The notes under the pieces: generated by a model | Seen by the model: the letters and a program-made list of their open reading frames with translations, nothing else | Told to the model about the DNA's origin: nothing | The model's database searches: none | Shown here: one piece after another, positions 21,916 to 31,201 of the stretch | Position numbering within the stretch: the stretch's first letter is position 1 | Layout: each line of letters starts with the position of its first letter | Origin: Stentor roeselii | Lineage: Eukaryota; Ciliophora; Heterotrichea; Heterotrichida; Stentoridae | Direction of reading: 5' to 3' | Assembly (NCBI GenBank): GCA_006503475.1 | Contig: RSEH01000006.1 | Location: 1 to 64,000, forward strand | DNA length: 64,000 nucleotides | Made by a program: the position numbers and the translations under genes

Positions 21916-22815
21916 CTACTTTCTATTAGTGTAAGCGTTGTAAGTCAGCATTGCTTGAGACCTGCTTTTTAGTTCCTTGATGTTGGCACCTTCTTTGAAA
22001 CCGTAGATTTTGGTTAGGGGACTGAACTGAGAGTAGTGGCTTGTTAGGAATAAACTTTGCTCGGTTAAACCTGTGGATGAGGTCTTCACGTGCTTGTTTG
22101 GAGCAGGGATTCTTATTACCTCGGTTGTTTCTTGATTGTTGCTTGTTGACTGGCATCTCGACAACTTCGGCGAAGTCTTCTCACTAACACTTTTTTCAGT
22201 AGTAGCTCTGTTTTTTTCTCTTTTTAAATTTGGTTTAAAAGTGCAAATTTTTTTTTCATTAATTTCTTTTTTTTTCTCAGCTTCCTTAATTTTTTCGTTT
22301 TTCTTATTTTCAAAATACTTCGTCTTTTCCACCAAGTTCAAGCTTTTCAAGTCAACTTTTTCTTTCTTTTCCTTTGTAGGAACTCTATTTAAAACATGTT
22401 TGATAGAAGAAAGGTCAGGACCAGGAATAAAATCTTGAGGTCTGCGATTATCAACTCTAGTAACTCTTTTTTTCTTCTGCTTTCCTTTACTTTTACTGGG
22501 AAGTGACTTGATGACCGATAAAATATCTTCTTGGCTTCTAGATTTCAGATGTTTGATCGAATTCGGATTAATTTTCGGAGCTTCCTGCAATTCAAGCAAC
22601 TCTCGTGACTTTTCAATCTGGCGAAATTTTGCCAGCTGAGATTTCGAGTGCGAGTCTTTCTGCAAAAGAAGCTCTGCGATTGACTGACTGGCTTCTTGAC
22701 GCTTTTGAATGGTGCTGGACTCCAGGTTGGGAGTCTGGGCAGGGAAGACAGGATTTTCCTGAGATTCTTCAATTGGGGCTTCAGAGGTGCGAGACTTTTC
22801 TGATTCTGACTTCAT
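21916..22815 (-). CDS. Basic coiled-coil protein, unknown
   Basis: A 299-residue frame with ATG 22813-22815 directly preceded on its sense strand by AATATAA. It is very rich in K, E and S. Residues 165-215 form a charged helix (EKTKYFENKKNEKIKEAEKK) followed by TFKPNL, a pattern common in ciliate cytoskeletal and basal-body proteins. No enzyme motif is present. Function unknown. Confidence 0.65.
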   Translation of the reverse strand: MKSESEKSRTSEAPIEESQENPVFPAQTPNLESSTIQKRQEASQSIAELLLQKDSHSKSQLAKFRQIEKSRELLELQEAPKINPNSIKHLKSRSQEDILSVIKSLPSKSKGKQKKKRVTRVDNRRPQDFIPGPDLSSIKHVLNRVPTKEKKEKVDLKSLNLVEKTKYFENKKNEKIKEAEKKKEINEKKICTFKPNLKREKNRATTEKSVSEKTSPKLSRCQSTSNNQETTEVIRIPAPNKHVKTSSTGLTEQSLFLTSHYSQFSPLTKIYGFKEGANIKELKSRSQAMLTYNAYTNRK

Positions 22816-22987
22816 TTATATTGATGATTGCCGTTAGTTCATTTTCTTAGAACTGAAGACTTGAGAAGATTTAACACCTAAAGTCAAGAATTGCTATTAA
22901 GAGTCTTTCGACCTTTCAAGGAAAAAAATTGTTTTCGTTCAATCTTTAAGCTAATTTAAACTTAACTGACCTCTTCAAACTGAATAA

Positions 22988-23977
22988 ATGGAAGACGAAT
23001 ACCTCGGCGCTGTTAAAATCATGGACGGGCTGTTCTTAGGAGATAAAGAAGCCAGTCAAGACGTGGAGTTTCTAACATCCAGCAAAGTGACCCACATCCT
23101 AAACTGCGCAAGTGAAGAAGTGAAAAATGAATGGGCTTCAATCGGAATCATTTACTTGTCCTTGCCATTGAAAGACTCAGAAACCGAAACGATTTTCCAA
23201 GAACCCTTCGAGTCCTTTTTCTCGTCCTTCGACTTCATCGAGACTTGTCTGGACTCTGGAGAAAGTATCTTGGTTCATTCAGTTAAGGGCGAATCTCGAA
23301 GTGTGACCTTTATTCTCGCTTTTTTAATGAACAAGTTCAAGTGGAGTCTTACCAAATGTCTGGAATTTTTGAATACTCGGAAGCCTGACTGTAAAATCAA
23401 AGCAAATTTCATTTTGCAACTTGTAAAACTTGAAAATTTTTTAGCTAAAGCAAACGGATTCTCTTTTAGTAAAAACTGGGACTCTGCTTTAAATGCTGAT
23501 GAAGAACTCTTGAGAAACACTTTTTTGAACTCGAAACCTGGAGAATTCGTCAAGTATGAAGGAAAGGCAAAGAGAAGGAAAAGAACTATTCGTTGGATTG
23601 ATGGCTTCGTGGAAAATAAAAGAATTCAAAGTGCCTCAGGGAAAAGAATCTTCAGAAACTCGCCTGCAACTCAAAAAGCTGAAAACGAGTCAAGAAAAAG
23701 TGATTTAAAAAAAACTCTAAAGTCTTGTTTAAAGATTTCCCCAGTTCTTGAAAATTCAGCTCGAAGTCTCAACAACCTAGTCCTCAAAAACCTCAGCGAA
23801 AGAGTAGAAAGTTCAGAAGATCTTAAAGTTAAAAGAATCTCCAGGAACAGCAGTGTTTCAAAAAGAGAAAACTCTTCAATTTTAAAAGACCTGAAAAAAT
23901 CTCGGCCGAAATTAAAGAAAAAGTCGTTTCCCCTGCTGAGTCTTCTAGACATCAAGAAAGTGCTGAAGAAGCATTAA
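22988..23977 (+). CDS. Dual-specificity phosphatase-like protein, probably inactive
   Basis: 329 residues. Residues 5-155 form a DSP fold: GLFLGDKEAS, HILNCA, the general-acid loop LPLKDSE (Asp63) and the P-loop VHSVKGESRS. In active enzymes the P-loop is HCxxGxxRS; here His97 is followed by Ser98 (codon TCA), so the catalytic cysteine is missing while Arg103 is kept. That is the pattern of a substrate-trapping or STYX-like pseudophosphatase that may bind phosphoproteins without cutting them. The C-terminal 170 residues are basic and serine-rich with no known domain. It is divergent from the basic coiled-coil gene, 172 bp apart. Confidence 0.88.
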   Translation: MEDEYLGAVKIMDGLFLGDKEASQDVEFLTSSKVTHILNCASEEVKNEWASIGIIYLSLPLKDSETETIFQEPFESFFSSFDFIETCLDSGESILVHSVKGESRSVTFILAFLMNKFKWSLTKCLEFLNTRKPDCKIKANFILQLVKLENFLAKANGFSFSKNWDSALNADEELLRNTFLNSKPGEFVKYEGKAKRRKRTIRWIDGFVENKRIQSASGKRIFRNSPATQKAENESRKSDLKKTLKSCLKISPVLENSARSLNNLVLKNLSERVESSEDLKVKRISRNSSVSKRENSSILKDLKKSRPKLKKKSFPLLSLLDIKKVLKKH

Positions 23978-24003
23978 TGTATTAAATTAACCCAAGTACA
24001 TAA

Positions 24004-24993
24004 ATGGCGGCAATGGAAATAGATGAAGTGATCGAGCTTCCCTGGGTCGAAAAGTACCGCCCGAACTCTTTAGAAGACTTAGTTGCCCATGAGGCGATTA
24101 TTTCAACCATCTCGAAGTTCATAAAAGAAAAAAAACTTCCTCACCTTCTCTTCTACGGCCCTCCAGGGACGGGAAAGACTTCAACCATCTTAGCAATGGC
24201 GAAAGAAATGTACGGAAAAGCCTACACCTCCATGAGTCTCGAGCTAAACGCCTCAGACGATAGAGGCATCAATGTCGTTCGCGAGCAAATCAAAAACTTC
24301 GCAAGTACTCAACAAATCATGGCTAAAGGAATCAAACTCATCATCCTCGACGAAGCAGATTCAATGACCAACGCAGCGCAATTTGCGCTGCGAAGAATCA
24401 TCGAAAAATACACAAAAACCACGCGATTCTGCCTAATCTGCAACTACGTCTCAAAGATAATCCCAGCGCTTCAAAGTCGATGCACTCGGTTCAGGTTCAT
24501 GCCCCTTCCTCCACAAATAGCAAGACAAAGAATCGAGTTCGTGGCAAATGCCGAAAGAATTGACTTAACACCTGATGGCCTTGACGCTTTAGTTGAACTT
24601 GGAAATGGTGACATGCGAAAGTACTTGAATATCCTTCAAAGTACTTCTATGGCCTTCAGTCAAATTGATGAGGCAGCGATTTACGCTTGCACTGGAAACC
24701 CAGACCCGAAGTTCATTGTAAGACTCACTGAGTGGCTTTTATCTGACAACTTTCAAGAGGTTTATGCGAAGCTGGTCAATGAAAAGACGGCTCGAGGGTA
24801 TTCTCTTGTTGATATCATCAGGGAGCTTCATAAGAGGATTTCAGATATAAAGTTTCCTGAACAGTTTAAAACGTTTTTGGCTATTCGAATGAGTGAAATT
24901 GAGATGAGGCTCAGTCAGGGCGCAAATGAAAAGATACAGGTTGGGAGTTTGGTAGGTGCATTTATTGAGACGAGACAGCTGAATTTAAGGTAG
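24004..24993 (+). CDS. RFC5: Replication factor C small subunit (RFC5-like)
   Basis: 329 residues, the normal size. The RFC small-subunit boxes are intact: LPWVEKYRP at 12-20, Walker A GPPGTGKT at 52-59, NASDDRG, Walker B LIILDEAD at 111-118, and the arginine-finger motif QSRCTRF near 157-163. The stretch RFCLICNYVSKIIPALQSRC is very close to human RFC5 (yeast Rfc3). The clamp loader opens PCNA and loads it at primer ends for replication and repair. It is convergent with the TMEM107-like gene, 15 bp between coding ends. The assignment to RFC5 rather than RFC2 or RFC4 rests on this local similarity. Confidence 0.93.
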   Translation: MAAMEIDEVIELPWVEKYRPNSLEDLVAHEAIISTISKFIKEKKLPHLLFYGPPGTGKTSTILAMAKEMYGKAYTSMSLELNASDDRGINVVREQIKNFASTQQIMAKGIKLIILDEADSMTNAAQFALRRIIEKYTKTTRFCLICNYVSKIIPALQSRCTRFRFMPLPPQIARQRIEFVANAERIDLTPDGLDALVELGNGDMRKYLNILQSTSMAFSQIDEAAIYACTGNPDPKFIVRLTEWLLSDNFQEVYAKLVNEKTARGYSLVDIIRELHKRISDIKFPEQFKTFLAIRMSEIEMRLSQGANEKIQVGSLVGAFIETRQLNLR

Positions 24994-25008
24994 TCTTTAT
25001 TAATGTAT

Positions 25009-25485
25009 TTACGGGTTTAGGTAGTCTTGATCGATCTCGATGTATATTGGAGGAGAGTAAAGCTTTTTTGCTGAGGTTAGAATCAGAATTTCGAAGATGA
25101 ACGGAATTAAAGCACCGAAGAACCAGATCGGCCATAAGAGCTCTGATGGCCAACTACCCAGAAGGAACCAACTTGTGAATAATACTCCTAAGGATTGGAA
25201 GGTTATGCTGAAGACGTTGAACTTGTAGAAAAATATCGTGATTCCTGTGAAGAGACTTATCAGCTCGAAAAATTGGCATAGTAGTGAAAGGACTATGCAT
25301 GCGGTTAGAGAAGACCGAGCTTCACTTGCAGGATTTTTAGAGTTATTGATATTATCCTCTCGATTTTGTATCACAATGAAAGTCAAGAAAAGTTGAATGA
25401 CAAGAGTCAAGAACTTCCCGGCAACAAGAACAGTAATCTGAGCCATATTATTCAATAATCTATTAAAAGTACTTGCTCCACTCAT
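25009..25485 (-). CDS. TMEM107-like ciliary transition-zone protein
   Basis: 158 residues with four hydrophobic segments at about 17-40, 60-85, 92-110 and 118-140. The segment starting GKFLTLVIQLFLTFIVI, the next with FFELISLFTGITIFFYKFN, and the last (WPIWFFGALIPFIFEILIL) line up with the layout and key residues of TMEM107, a component of the MKS module that gates the ciliary transition zone. The N-terminus could also begin at Met14. The next gene upstream on the same strand is 46 bp away. The call rests on remembered family features, so it is moderate. Confidence 0.65.
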   Translation of the reverse strand: MSGASTFNRLLNNMAQITVLVAGKFLTLVIQLFLTFIVIQNREDNINNSKNPASEARSSLTACIVLSLLCQFFELISLFTGITIFFYKFNVFSITFQSLGVLFTSWFLLGSWPSELLWPIWFFGALIPFIFEILILTSAKKLYSPPIYIEIDQDYLNP

Positions 25486-25531
25486 ACTTTTCCACCTCTT
25501 CAGGAATAACCATTTGAGTCAAGTCCTACTT

Positions 25532-28006
25532 TTAACTTACAGCCAAGAGTTTTGTAGCCTTATAAGGCGAAAATGTACCTCTTCTCTTTTTCTCTTCATA
25601 AACTTTATGTTCATTAAAAATTTCGTTTCTCAAGATCATATCAACCTGTTCTGAATTCAGCCAAAAATTCCTAAGCAAAGAACCCGCATCAAGTCGAGAG
25701 TCACTTTTACATAACAATAAATTCAAGAAATTTCTGAAACACGCGTCATGTTGATCATCATAACCAAGTTTCATTTCCAAGATCTTCTCATAGGCCTCGA
25801 CTGGAGAGTCAGAAAAACCAATGTTAAAAGGAAGGGTTTTATAAATAATTTCATAGATAATGACGCCTAAGGACCAGATGTCAGTTGCTTTGCTGTAACC
25901 TCTGCCTAAGATCATTTCAGGTGAACGGTAATAAGGTTCTCCTACTTTTGAATATGCTCGGTTTTTTGATTTGATTGAATGTCGGAAGTTCCAAAGATAT
26001 GGCACTCCTTGAGGAGTCACCATTATGTTCATTGGGTTCAGGTCTCGGTAGATTACATCTCGACTGTGAAGATACTCGATCATTTTAATTAGGTGCACGA
26101 ATATTGCATCGAATGTCTGCTCGTTTAGATTTTTTAGAGATTTTAGAGGACGGCTTACAACGTATTCTGTTATCAGGTATATGTTGAATGTGTCGACAAA
26201 ACATGAGACCATCTTCATTATCAGAGGGTGCTCGATTGTTAGGAGGATGTTTTTTTCGCTTACGATTTTGTAGCAGTCTTTATTGTCTGTCAAGTAAGAC
26301 TTGGGGATTATAATAAGGTTGTAAGAAGAGCCTTCAGGGTCCTGTATCACATAAGTGATCCTCTGACTAGTAGAATACGACTTATCTACAACAGTCATGC
26401 CATTAAGTGAAACCTTTTTCTGATAATACTCTTTTCTCTTAGTCTGCTTAACAAGCATCATATATTCAGGCAAGGCAAGAAAAACTTTCTTGCTAACCGA
26501 AAAAATATCTCCTTCTTCAACACAAGTGACAGTAGCAGCCCGTTCATCTTCATAAAGACACCTTTCCCCAAAAATTTCATTCTTCATGACAATGCGTGCC
26601 AAGGACCCATCAGCAAGAAAAACTCCAAAAGACCCAGAAATGACGATATAAACTTTTGTAGACAAGTCACCCTGTTCAAATATTTTCGTTCCTTTTAACA
26701 CCCGATAAGGTTTCAAAGTAAGAGCAAGTATTTTAATAGACTCCAAAGACAAAATCGAGAAAAACGAAATAGAGTATAAAAACTTGACTTTATCAATACA
26801 ACCACAAAGGACTTTCGCATCAATTTCAAGTAATTGATTCAACTCCTGAATAGAAATCTCTCCAACAATAGAATCACCTGAAGAGTAATAATTCGCTGAT
26901 TTAAGTTTCATCTCGCAATTGTTTTTTAACCCGATCACTGAATAAGGTTTGATGACTGGAGTGAGCGGGTCACGGGTGCCGAGAATTCCACAGCAAACGA
27001 CTCGAAACATGGAGAGTTTCTGGTAGTTCCTTGGAATGACTTCATCTTGATCTTTGAACTTTTTCCATTTGAGATAATTGCACAAGTTATTCACTTTTGC
27101 CTCTTCTAAAAACCAGAGGTCCTGGTCTGATAAAATCGAGTTTTTTGCGATGTTCTTCAAGATAAGTTCGTCATATTTCGACCCAAGTACCCCATAAAGA
27201 ACTGTAGAAGAAATCGAAATAACTTCAGTGTTTCCTGAAGATACACAACTTGCCATTCTCTTTCCACCATTAAGCAAAGCACCTTCACCGAACATCTCTC
27301 CAGGATCTTTGATTTCCATGAGTTTCTGATTGCCTTTAAAGAAAACTGCAGTTCCAGAGATTAAAATAAAGACAACTTCATCGATATCTCCTTGGTTTAT
27401 GATCGTTTTTCCATCTTGATAATTCAGAATTTTCGCTAGTTTTGAAATTTCGTCTATTTTGCTGTTTGGCAGGTTTTTGAATAGAACAGTTGTCGCGATC
27501 AAAGAACGTGCCTTGTCGAACTTCTTTTGATAAAGCTTTTTCAGTGCGGAGTTGAAAGTCTCGCCTGAGATTACCCAGAAAGAGGACTTGCAGACTGTTT
27601 GAATTGAGGCTTTACGTTTGGAGTCTGATAATAAAGCCAGTTCTCCAAAGCAGTCTTCTTGAGTTAAGGTCGTTTTCAGGTTTCCATTTACTAAAACATT
27701 CACTTTTCCTGAGTTTATTATAAAAAAATAACTCCCTACTGAACCTTGCTCGAAGATTGTCGTTGATCCTTCTGCTATGAAAAAATGCATTTTAGTGAAT
27801 AAAGATGTTATTTCATTCGTTGGAAGGTCGCTGAATAAGTAGTTTTTTTGAAGGGATCGCAGGATTAGTTTACTTGTAATTGTGTTTATTGTGAAACTTG
27901 GAACTTGTTGCAAGGCGGATAACTCAGGACTGTTTAGAATGGTGCTTGGAGTTGAAACTGAAAAATTTTCCTTGGAGGCTTTAGTAGTTGATACACATTT
28001 TCCCAT
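25532..28006 (-). CDS. PKG-like protein with four cyclic-nucleotide sites and a dead kinase domain
   Basis: 824 residues, ATG 28004-28006. The start MGKCVSTTK fits N-myristoylation at Gly2 with palmitoylation at Cys4. Cyclic-nucleotide-binding domains follow: one near 50-165 (FGELALL, KRKAS), two near 165-290 (FGEGALL, KRMAS), a degenerate third near 290-405, and a fourth near 410-520 (FGERCLYEDERAATV). This four-site layout with a weak third site matches PKG of apicomplexans. The kinase domain (about 555-805) keeps SPEM and DIWSLGV, but the catalytic loop reads YRDLNPMN (Asn for the usual Lys) and DFG is replaced by NFR, so the metal-binding Asp is lost. It probably senses cGMP or cAMP and acts as a scaffold or pseudokinase. 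Confidence 0.88.
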   Translation of the reverse strand: MGKCVSTTKASKENFSVSTPSTILNSPELSALQQVPSFTINTITSKLILRSLQKNYLFSDLPTNEITSLFTKMHFFIAEGSTTIFEQGSVGSYFFIINSGKVNVLVNGNLKTTLTQEDCFGELALLSDSKRKASIQTVCKSSFWVISGETFNSALKKLYQKKFDKARSLIATTVLFKNLPNSKIDEISKLAKILNYQDGKTIINQGDIDEVVFILISGTAVFFKGNQKLMEIKDPGEMFGEGALLNGGKRMASCVSSGNTEVISISSTVLYGVLGSKYDELILKNIAKNSILSDQDLWFLEEAKVNNLCNYLKWKKFKDQDEVIPRNYQKLSMFRVVCCGILGTRDPLTPVIKPYSVIGLKNNCEMKLKSANYYSSGDSIVGEISIQELNQLLEIDAKVLCGCIDKVKFLYSISFFSILSLESIKILALTLKPYRVLKGTKIFEQGDLSTKVYIVISGSFGVFLADGSLARIVMKNEIFGERCLYEDERAATVTCVEEGDIFSVSKKVFLALPEYMMLVKQTKRKEYYQKKVSLNGMTVVDKSYSTSQRITYVIQDPEGSSYNLIIIPKSYLTDNKDCYKIVSEKNILLTIEHPLIMKMVSCFVDTFNIYLITEYVVSRPLKSLKNLNEQTFDAIFVHLIKMIEYLHSRDVIYRDLNPMNIMVTPQGVPYLWNFRHSIKSKNRAYSKVGEPYYRSPEMILGRGYSKATDIWSLGVIIYEIIYKTLPFNIGFSDSPVEAYEKILEMKLGYDDQHDACFRNFLNLLLCKSDSRLDAGSLLRNFWLNSEQVDMILRNEIFNEHKVYEEKKRRGTFSPYKATKLLAVS

Positions 28007-29214
28007 TTATTAGATTTTTTGGAATATTTAGGACTAATTATATGAGAGAGATTTAAATGAGTGGAAAAGGAATTGTTTAGGTTTATTAGTTTTACAAATT
28101 TTCGATACCATTTTATACATTATAGGTATTTAATATTTTCTGAATAGGTATTTCTGAAAGTTTTTGATAATCAAGGAGATCTCTATTGTTGAATACTCTA
28201 AGATGATTATTCTCAAACTTTATTCCAAATTCTTATTTTCTTGAGCATTTTCATAAATGGTTTGGAAATGTTCGATTGATTTCAAGTTGAGTCTCTATAC
28301 GATTCGTCTTGCAAAGTTACTCTTAATAGTTCAGATTGATAAATCTGGTTTTCATGAATCTTTTCTTCTGCTATCTTCTTGATATGGAGTGTCGAATTTT
28401 TTATCTACGTCGGGTACTGGGGAATTTTATTAACCTTTATTTACATTTTCTTTGTTAGTCTTAGTTACAGGTTTGCAGTTCTAAGGATTTACAATTTTAT
28501 GTTATTTGAAGCTGTTGTGCGTATTGACTTTTTGGTGACCATCCTTTGGTCTGGTACGAATCGGTCTTTATCGGAATACCCTCTAAGAATCATAATTTAT
28601 TGTTTTCCAGTTTTATGCACCTACCTTAATTTTCTTTAAGTCGTATCATATTTTTAAGGCATCATTATTTTCTTCCTTGCGGATTGCTTTGCTTATACAT
28701 TTTAGTTATCTTGATTTCGCTTACGGTTGAAAAGGGACCATTTTATATTAATTTTATCATGATAAACTGGTACAGTTATGTAATTTTTTAAGTGATTTTC
28801 TTATAATTATCGTTACGTTTGAGCTAGCTAGACTCATTCGAACTAAAACTTTAGAAGTTATAAAAAATTTCAAAAAGATGAAAGTGATCTTCGAGAAATA
28901 GAAATTGCATTGATTAGGTAATTTATTCGTTTATTCTAATATTTATTACATAATGTAGAAATTCTTCAAAAGTATTTTATTTTGCAGAGCTTACCTATCT
29001 TTCAGTGAATATTATTCAGCCTATAAATATCAATTATGTAATAATCGAACACTTAATGATTTTTTGGGATATTCACAAGTTTTAGTACTTCTAATTAAGC
29101 TAATTTTTAATCAATTGAACTTGCGAATCAATATTCTCAAAAAATACCTACATTATCATAAGAATTCAAACAAATAGAATATTTCCGAATTTTTTTAATC
29201 TAAGATAGTTCTAA
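28007..29214. other. Sparse interval with a possible gene relic
   Basis: No intact gene. On the plus strand the frame 28358-28639 is open for 94 codons, very hydrophobic, and has no ATG. Short hydrophobic stretches continue in other frames to about 28900, ending in a basic helix. This could be a decayed multi-pass membrane-protein gene, but AT-rich DNA gives such runs by chance, so I do not call it as a gene. Confidence 0.3.
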
Positions 29215-29654
29215 CTAGAGTTTTTTTTCGAAAAGACTTTCATGGATGCCTTTCTTTTCAGTGTATGATTTTCTCAGCTTGTACATGAAAACGATCCCAG
29301 TAATAATCTGCACTATGAAAAGGATCGCACAAAGGCCTGTAGCAATTTTTTTACTTGTGAAGATACTCTTGAACTCCAACCACGCGAAGAAGTCACAAAT
29401 TCGATTATTGTTGTAAATATTACGACAAGGACTGCAAAGGATGAAAACAATATAAATGCTCCTGACAATGCATTATTTTTACCCTTTCTTCCACAAAACC
29501 CAATGATCAAGATAAAGACCATTATGAAAATTTGTATTTGTGGGAAAAATATCTCTAAGTTGAAATACAATGCTTCATTCAATACACACAGGATAGCACC
29601 TATAATGAGTAAATAATTGAAATATTTCCTTCTTTTGATGAGATTACTTGACAT
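29215..29654 (-). pseudogene. Frameshifted four-pass membrane protein gene
   Basis: From ATG 29652-29654 the frame reads three hydrophobic segments and a GFCGRKGKN turn, then drifts into a tail ending at 29313. The frame shifted by one base back carries the missing parts: a two-cysteine loop (CRNIYNNNRICDFF), a fourth membrane segment (GLCAILFIVQIITGIVF) and a basic tail ending at TAG 29215-29217. The combined plan matches the intact gene at 14661-15098, so this is a paralogue. The frame change needs 2 mod 3 bases, which no 15- or 16-nt GT...AG intron supplies; a 17-nt candidate would cut into segment 3. A single-base indel in the gene or the assembly is the simplest reading. Confidence 0.5.
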
Positions 29655-30527
29655 TTATAACCTTTCAAAATTTAGAATGTCTAATTTTAATGATATTCTT
29701 TACTGAAATATAATCACTATCAAACTATTCGAATGAATATTGTGTGATTGAGGTGATTAAGTAATTAATTATTATACCTTGAGGAGAGATTGAATATCAA
29801 AAATTCAAAGTTATACAAACTTTGAGAATAATAAAATATGTGAATTCTAAGTTACAATATTTTATGATTTTATCAGACTATATCAGAAAGGAGAGTTATA
29901 AAATATGCTCGGCTACTTAGTTATTTAAGTCAAATTAGCCATCAATTAAATAATAAATAAGCAATAATTTATAAATATAATCAAAAGAACATTTAAAGTA
30001 TAAAAATTCCCAAGACTAGTAATAAAATTATTTTTGACACTTTACTTTAATTTAAATGATTTTTGTGATCAAATAGTTTTCTCTTTATAACAAAAAATAT
30101 ATTTTTATCATAACCAAACTACCTTTATTAAGTTTCTTGAAATATGAATTCAAACTTCATAAACTTATCAATCAGATCCACCCATTAAAGATATTCACTA
30201 AAATATTCCGTCCACAAAAAGATCATTAATTCATTCTACAGACTTAAATTAACCCTTTCCAGTGAATAATTAGTTCAAACTAGAGTCAAAATATTAAAAA
30301 AAATACAATAAAAAAATCCCACATTAAAAACAATACCATTCACAAACTTTCTTCTACATCTATTCATTTTGTCATAAAAACGAAAACAAAAATAATAAAA
30401 TTCCTAATCAATAAAAATCTAATCCTCAACTAAAATTCCTAAATTTTTTAAAAATCCATGAACATAATTCAATCATAATAAAACCTTAAACCCATTCCTC
30501 AATTCTTCAAATTAAACCATCTATTAA
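29655..30527. other. AT-rich intergenic interval
   Basis: About 870 bp, very AT-rich, with no reading frame, RNA gene or repeat array that I can support. Confidence 0.6.
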
Positions 30528-31184
30528 TTACTCTTGAACATCAACCAAGCTCGGGTAAAGCTTACAAAACTCATTAAATCCTCCAGTCAACAAATAAACA
30601 TTGTAATAATTTCTCAAAGCCAACTGCTGAGCAGCTTCAATTCCAAGTTTCTCATCATTCGAATAAACAATAATGTGCTTATTCGGCTGGTTCTTCATGT
30701 TCAACAAATGAGGATGAAACTTTGCTCTTGATATGTTAATTACGGGGAAGTTTACCGCATTTTTTATATGAGCTGAAAAAAACTCACCCGCTTCTCGCAT
30801 GTCCATGATTATGAACTCTGACTCTTCTAGTAAGGAGACAATCGAAGGGTTCGTCATTGAAAATATTGCTGGCCGGACTGATACTGACTTCATGTTTCGG
30901 TGAGGTGGAGAGATATGACTGAAATCGAGACTTTTGAAGTTGTTACTTTCGAATGTTTGAGTTGAATTTAGAAGAAGGTCACAGACGGCCTGAGCTGAAA
31001 TTCTTAGAAATAGCTCACCTTTTAGTTTAGAGGCTGCCCGGTTAGAGAGGATTTCGAGTTTTCTGACTGTCTTTCCTGAGTCGATTGTGGGCTTGACTTG
31101 AGCATATCTAGCTCCAACTTTTCCAGTTGAAGGGCGAGATCTATTTTTAAAGCTTCTGGAAGGTGGCTTCGAGTTACTATCCAT
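30528..31184 (-). CDS. CEP41-like rhodanese-domain protein
   Basis: 218 residues taken from ATG 31182-31184 (MDSNSKPP). An in-frame ATG at 31218-31220 is possible but would overlap the divergent gene; further upstream there is only TTG. Residues about 55-75 (KLKGELFLRISAQAVCDLL) resemble the conserved N-terminal helix of CEP41. Residues 105-210 are a rhodanese domain (FIIMDMREAGEFFSAHIKNA, IIVYSNDEKLGIEAAQQLA, VYLLTGGF). No catalytic cysteine sits in the active loop, which is also true of CEP41, a centrosomal protein needed for tubulin glutamylation in cilia. It starts 17 bp from the MTG1 start on the other strand. Confidence 0.75.
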   Translation of the reverse strand: MDSNSKPPSRSFKNRSRPSTGKVGARYAQVKPTIDSGKTVRKLEILSNRAASKLKGELFLRISAQAVCDLLLNSTQTFESNNFKSLDFSHISPPHRNMKSVSVRPAIFSMTNPSIVSLLEESEFIIMDMREAGEFFSAHIKNAVNFPVINISRAKFHPHLLNMKNQPNKHIIVYSNDEKLGIEAAQQLALRNYYNVYLLTGGFNEFCKLYPSLVDVQE

Positions 31185-31201
31185 TTTCCAAATATATTCC
31201 A

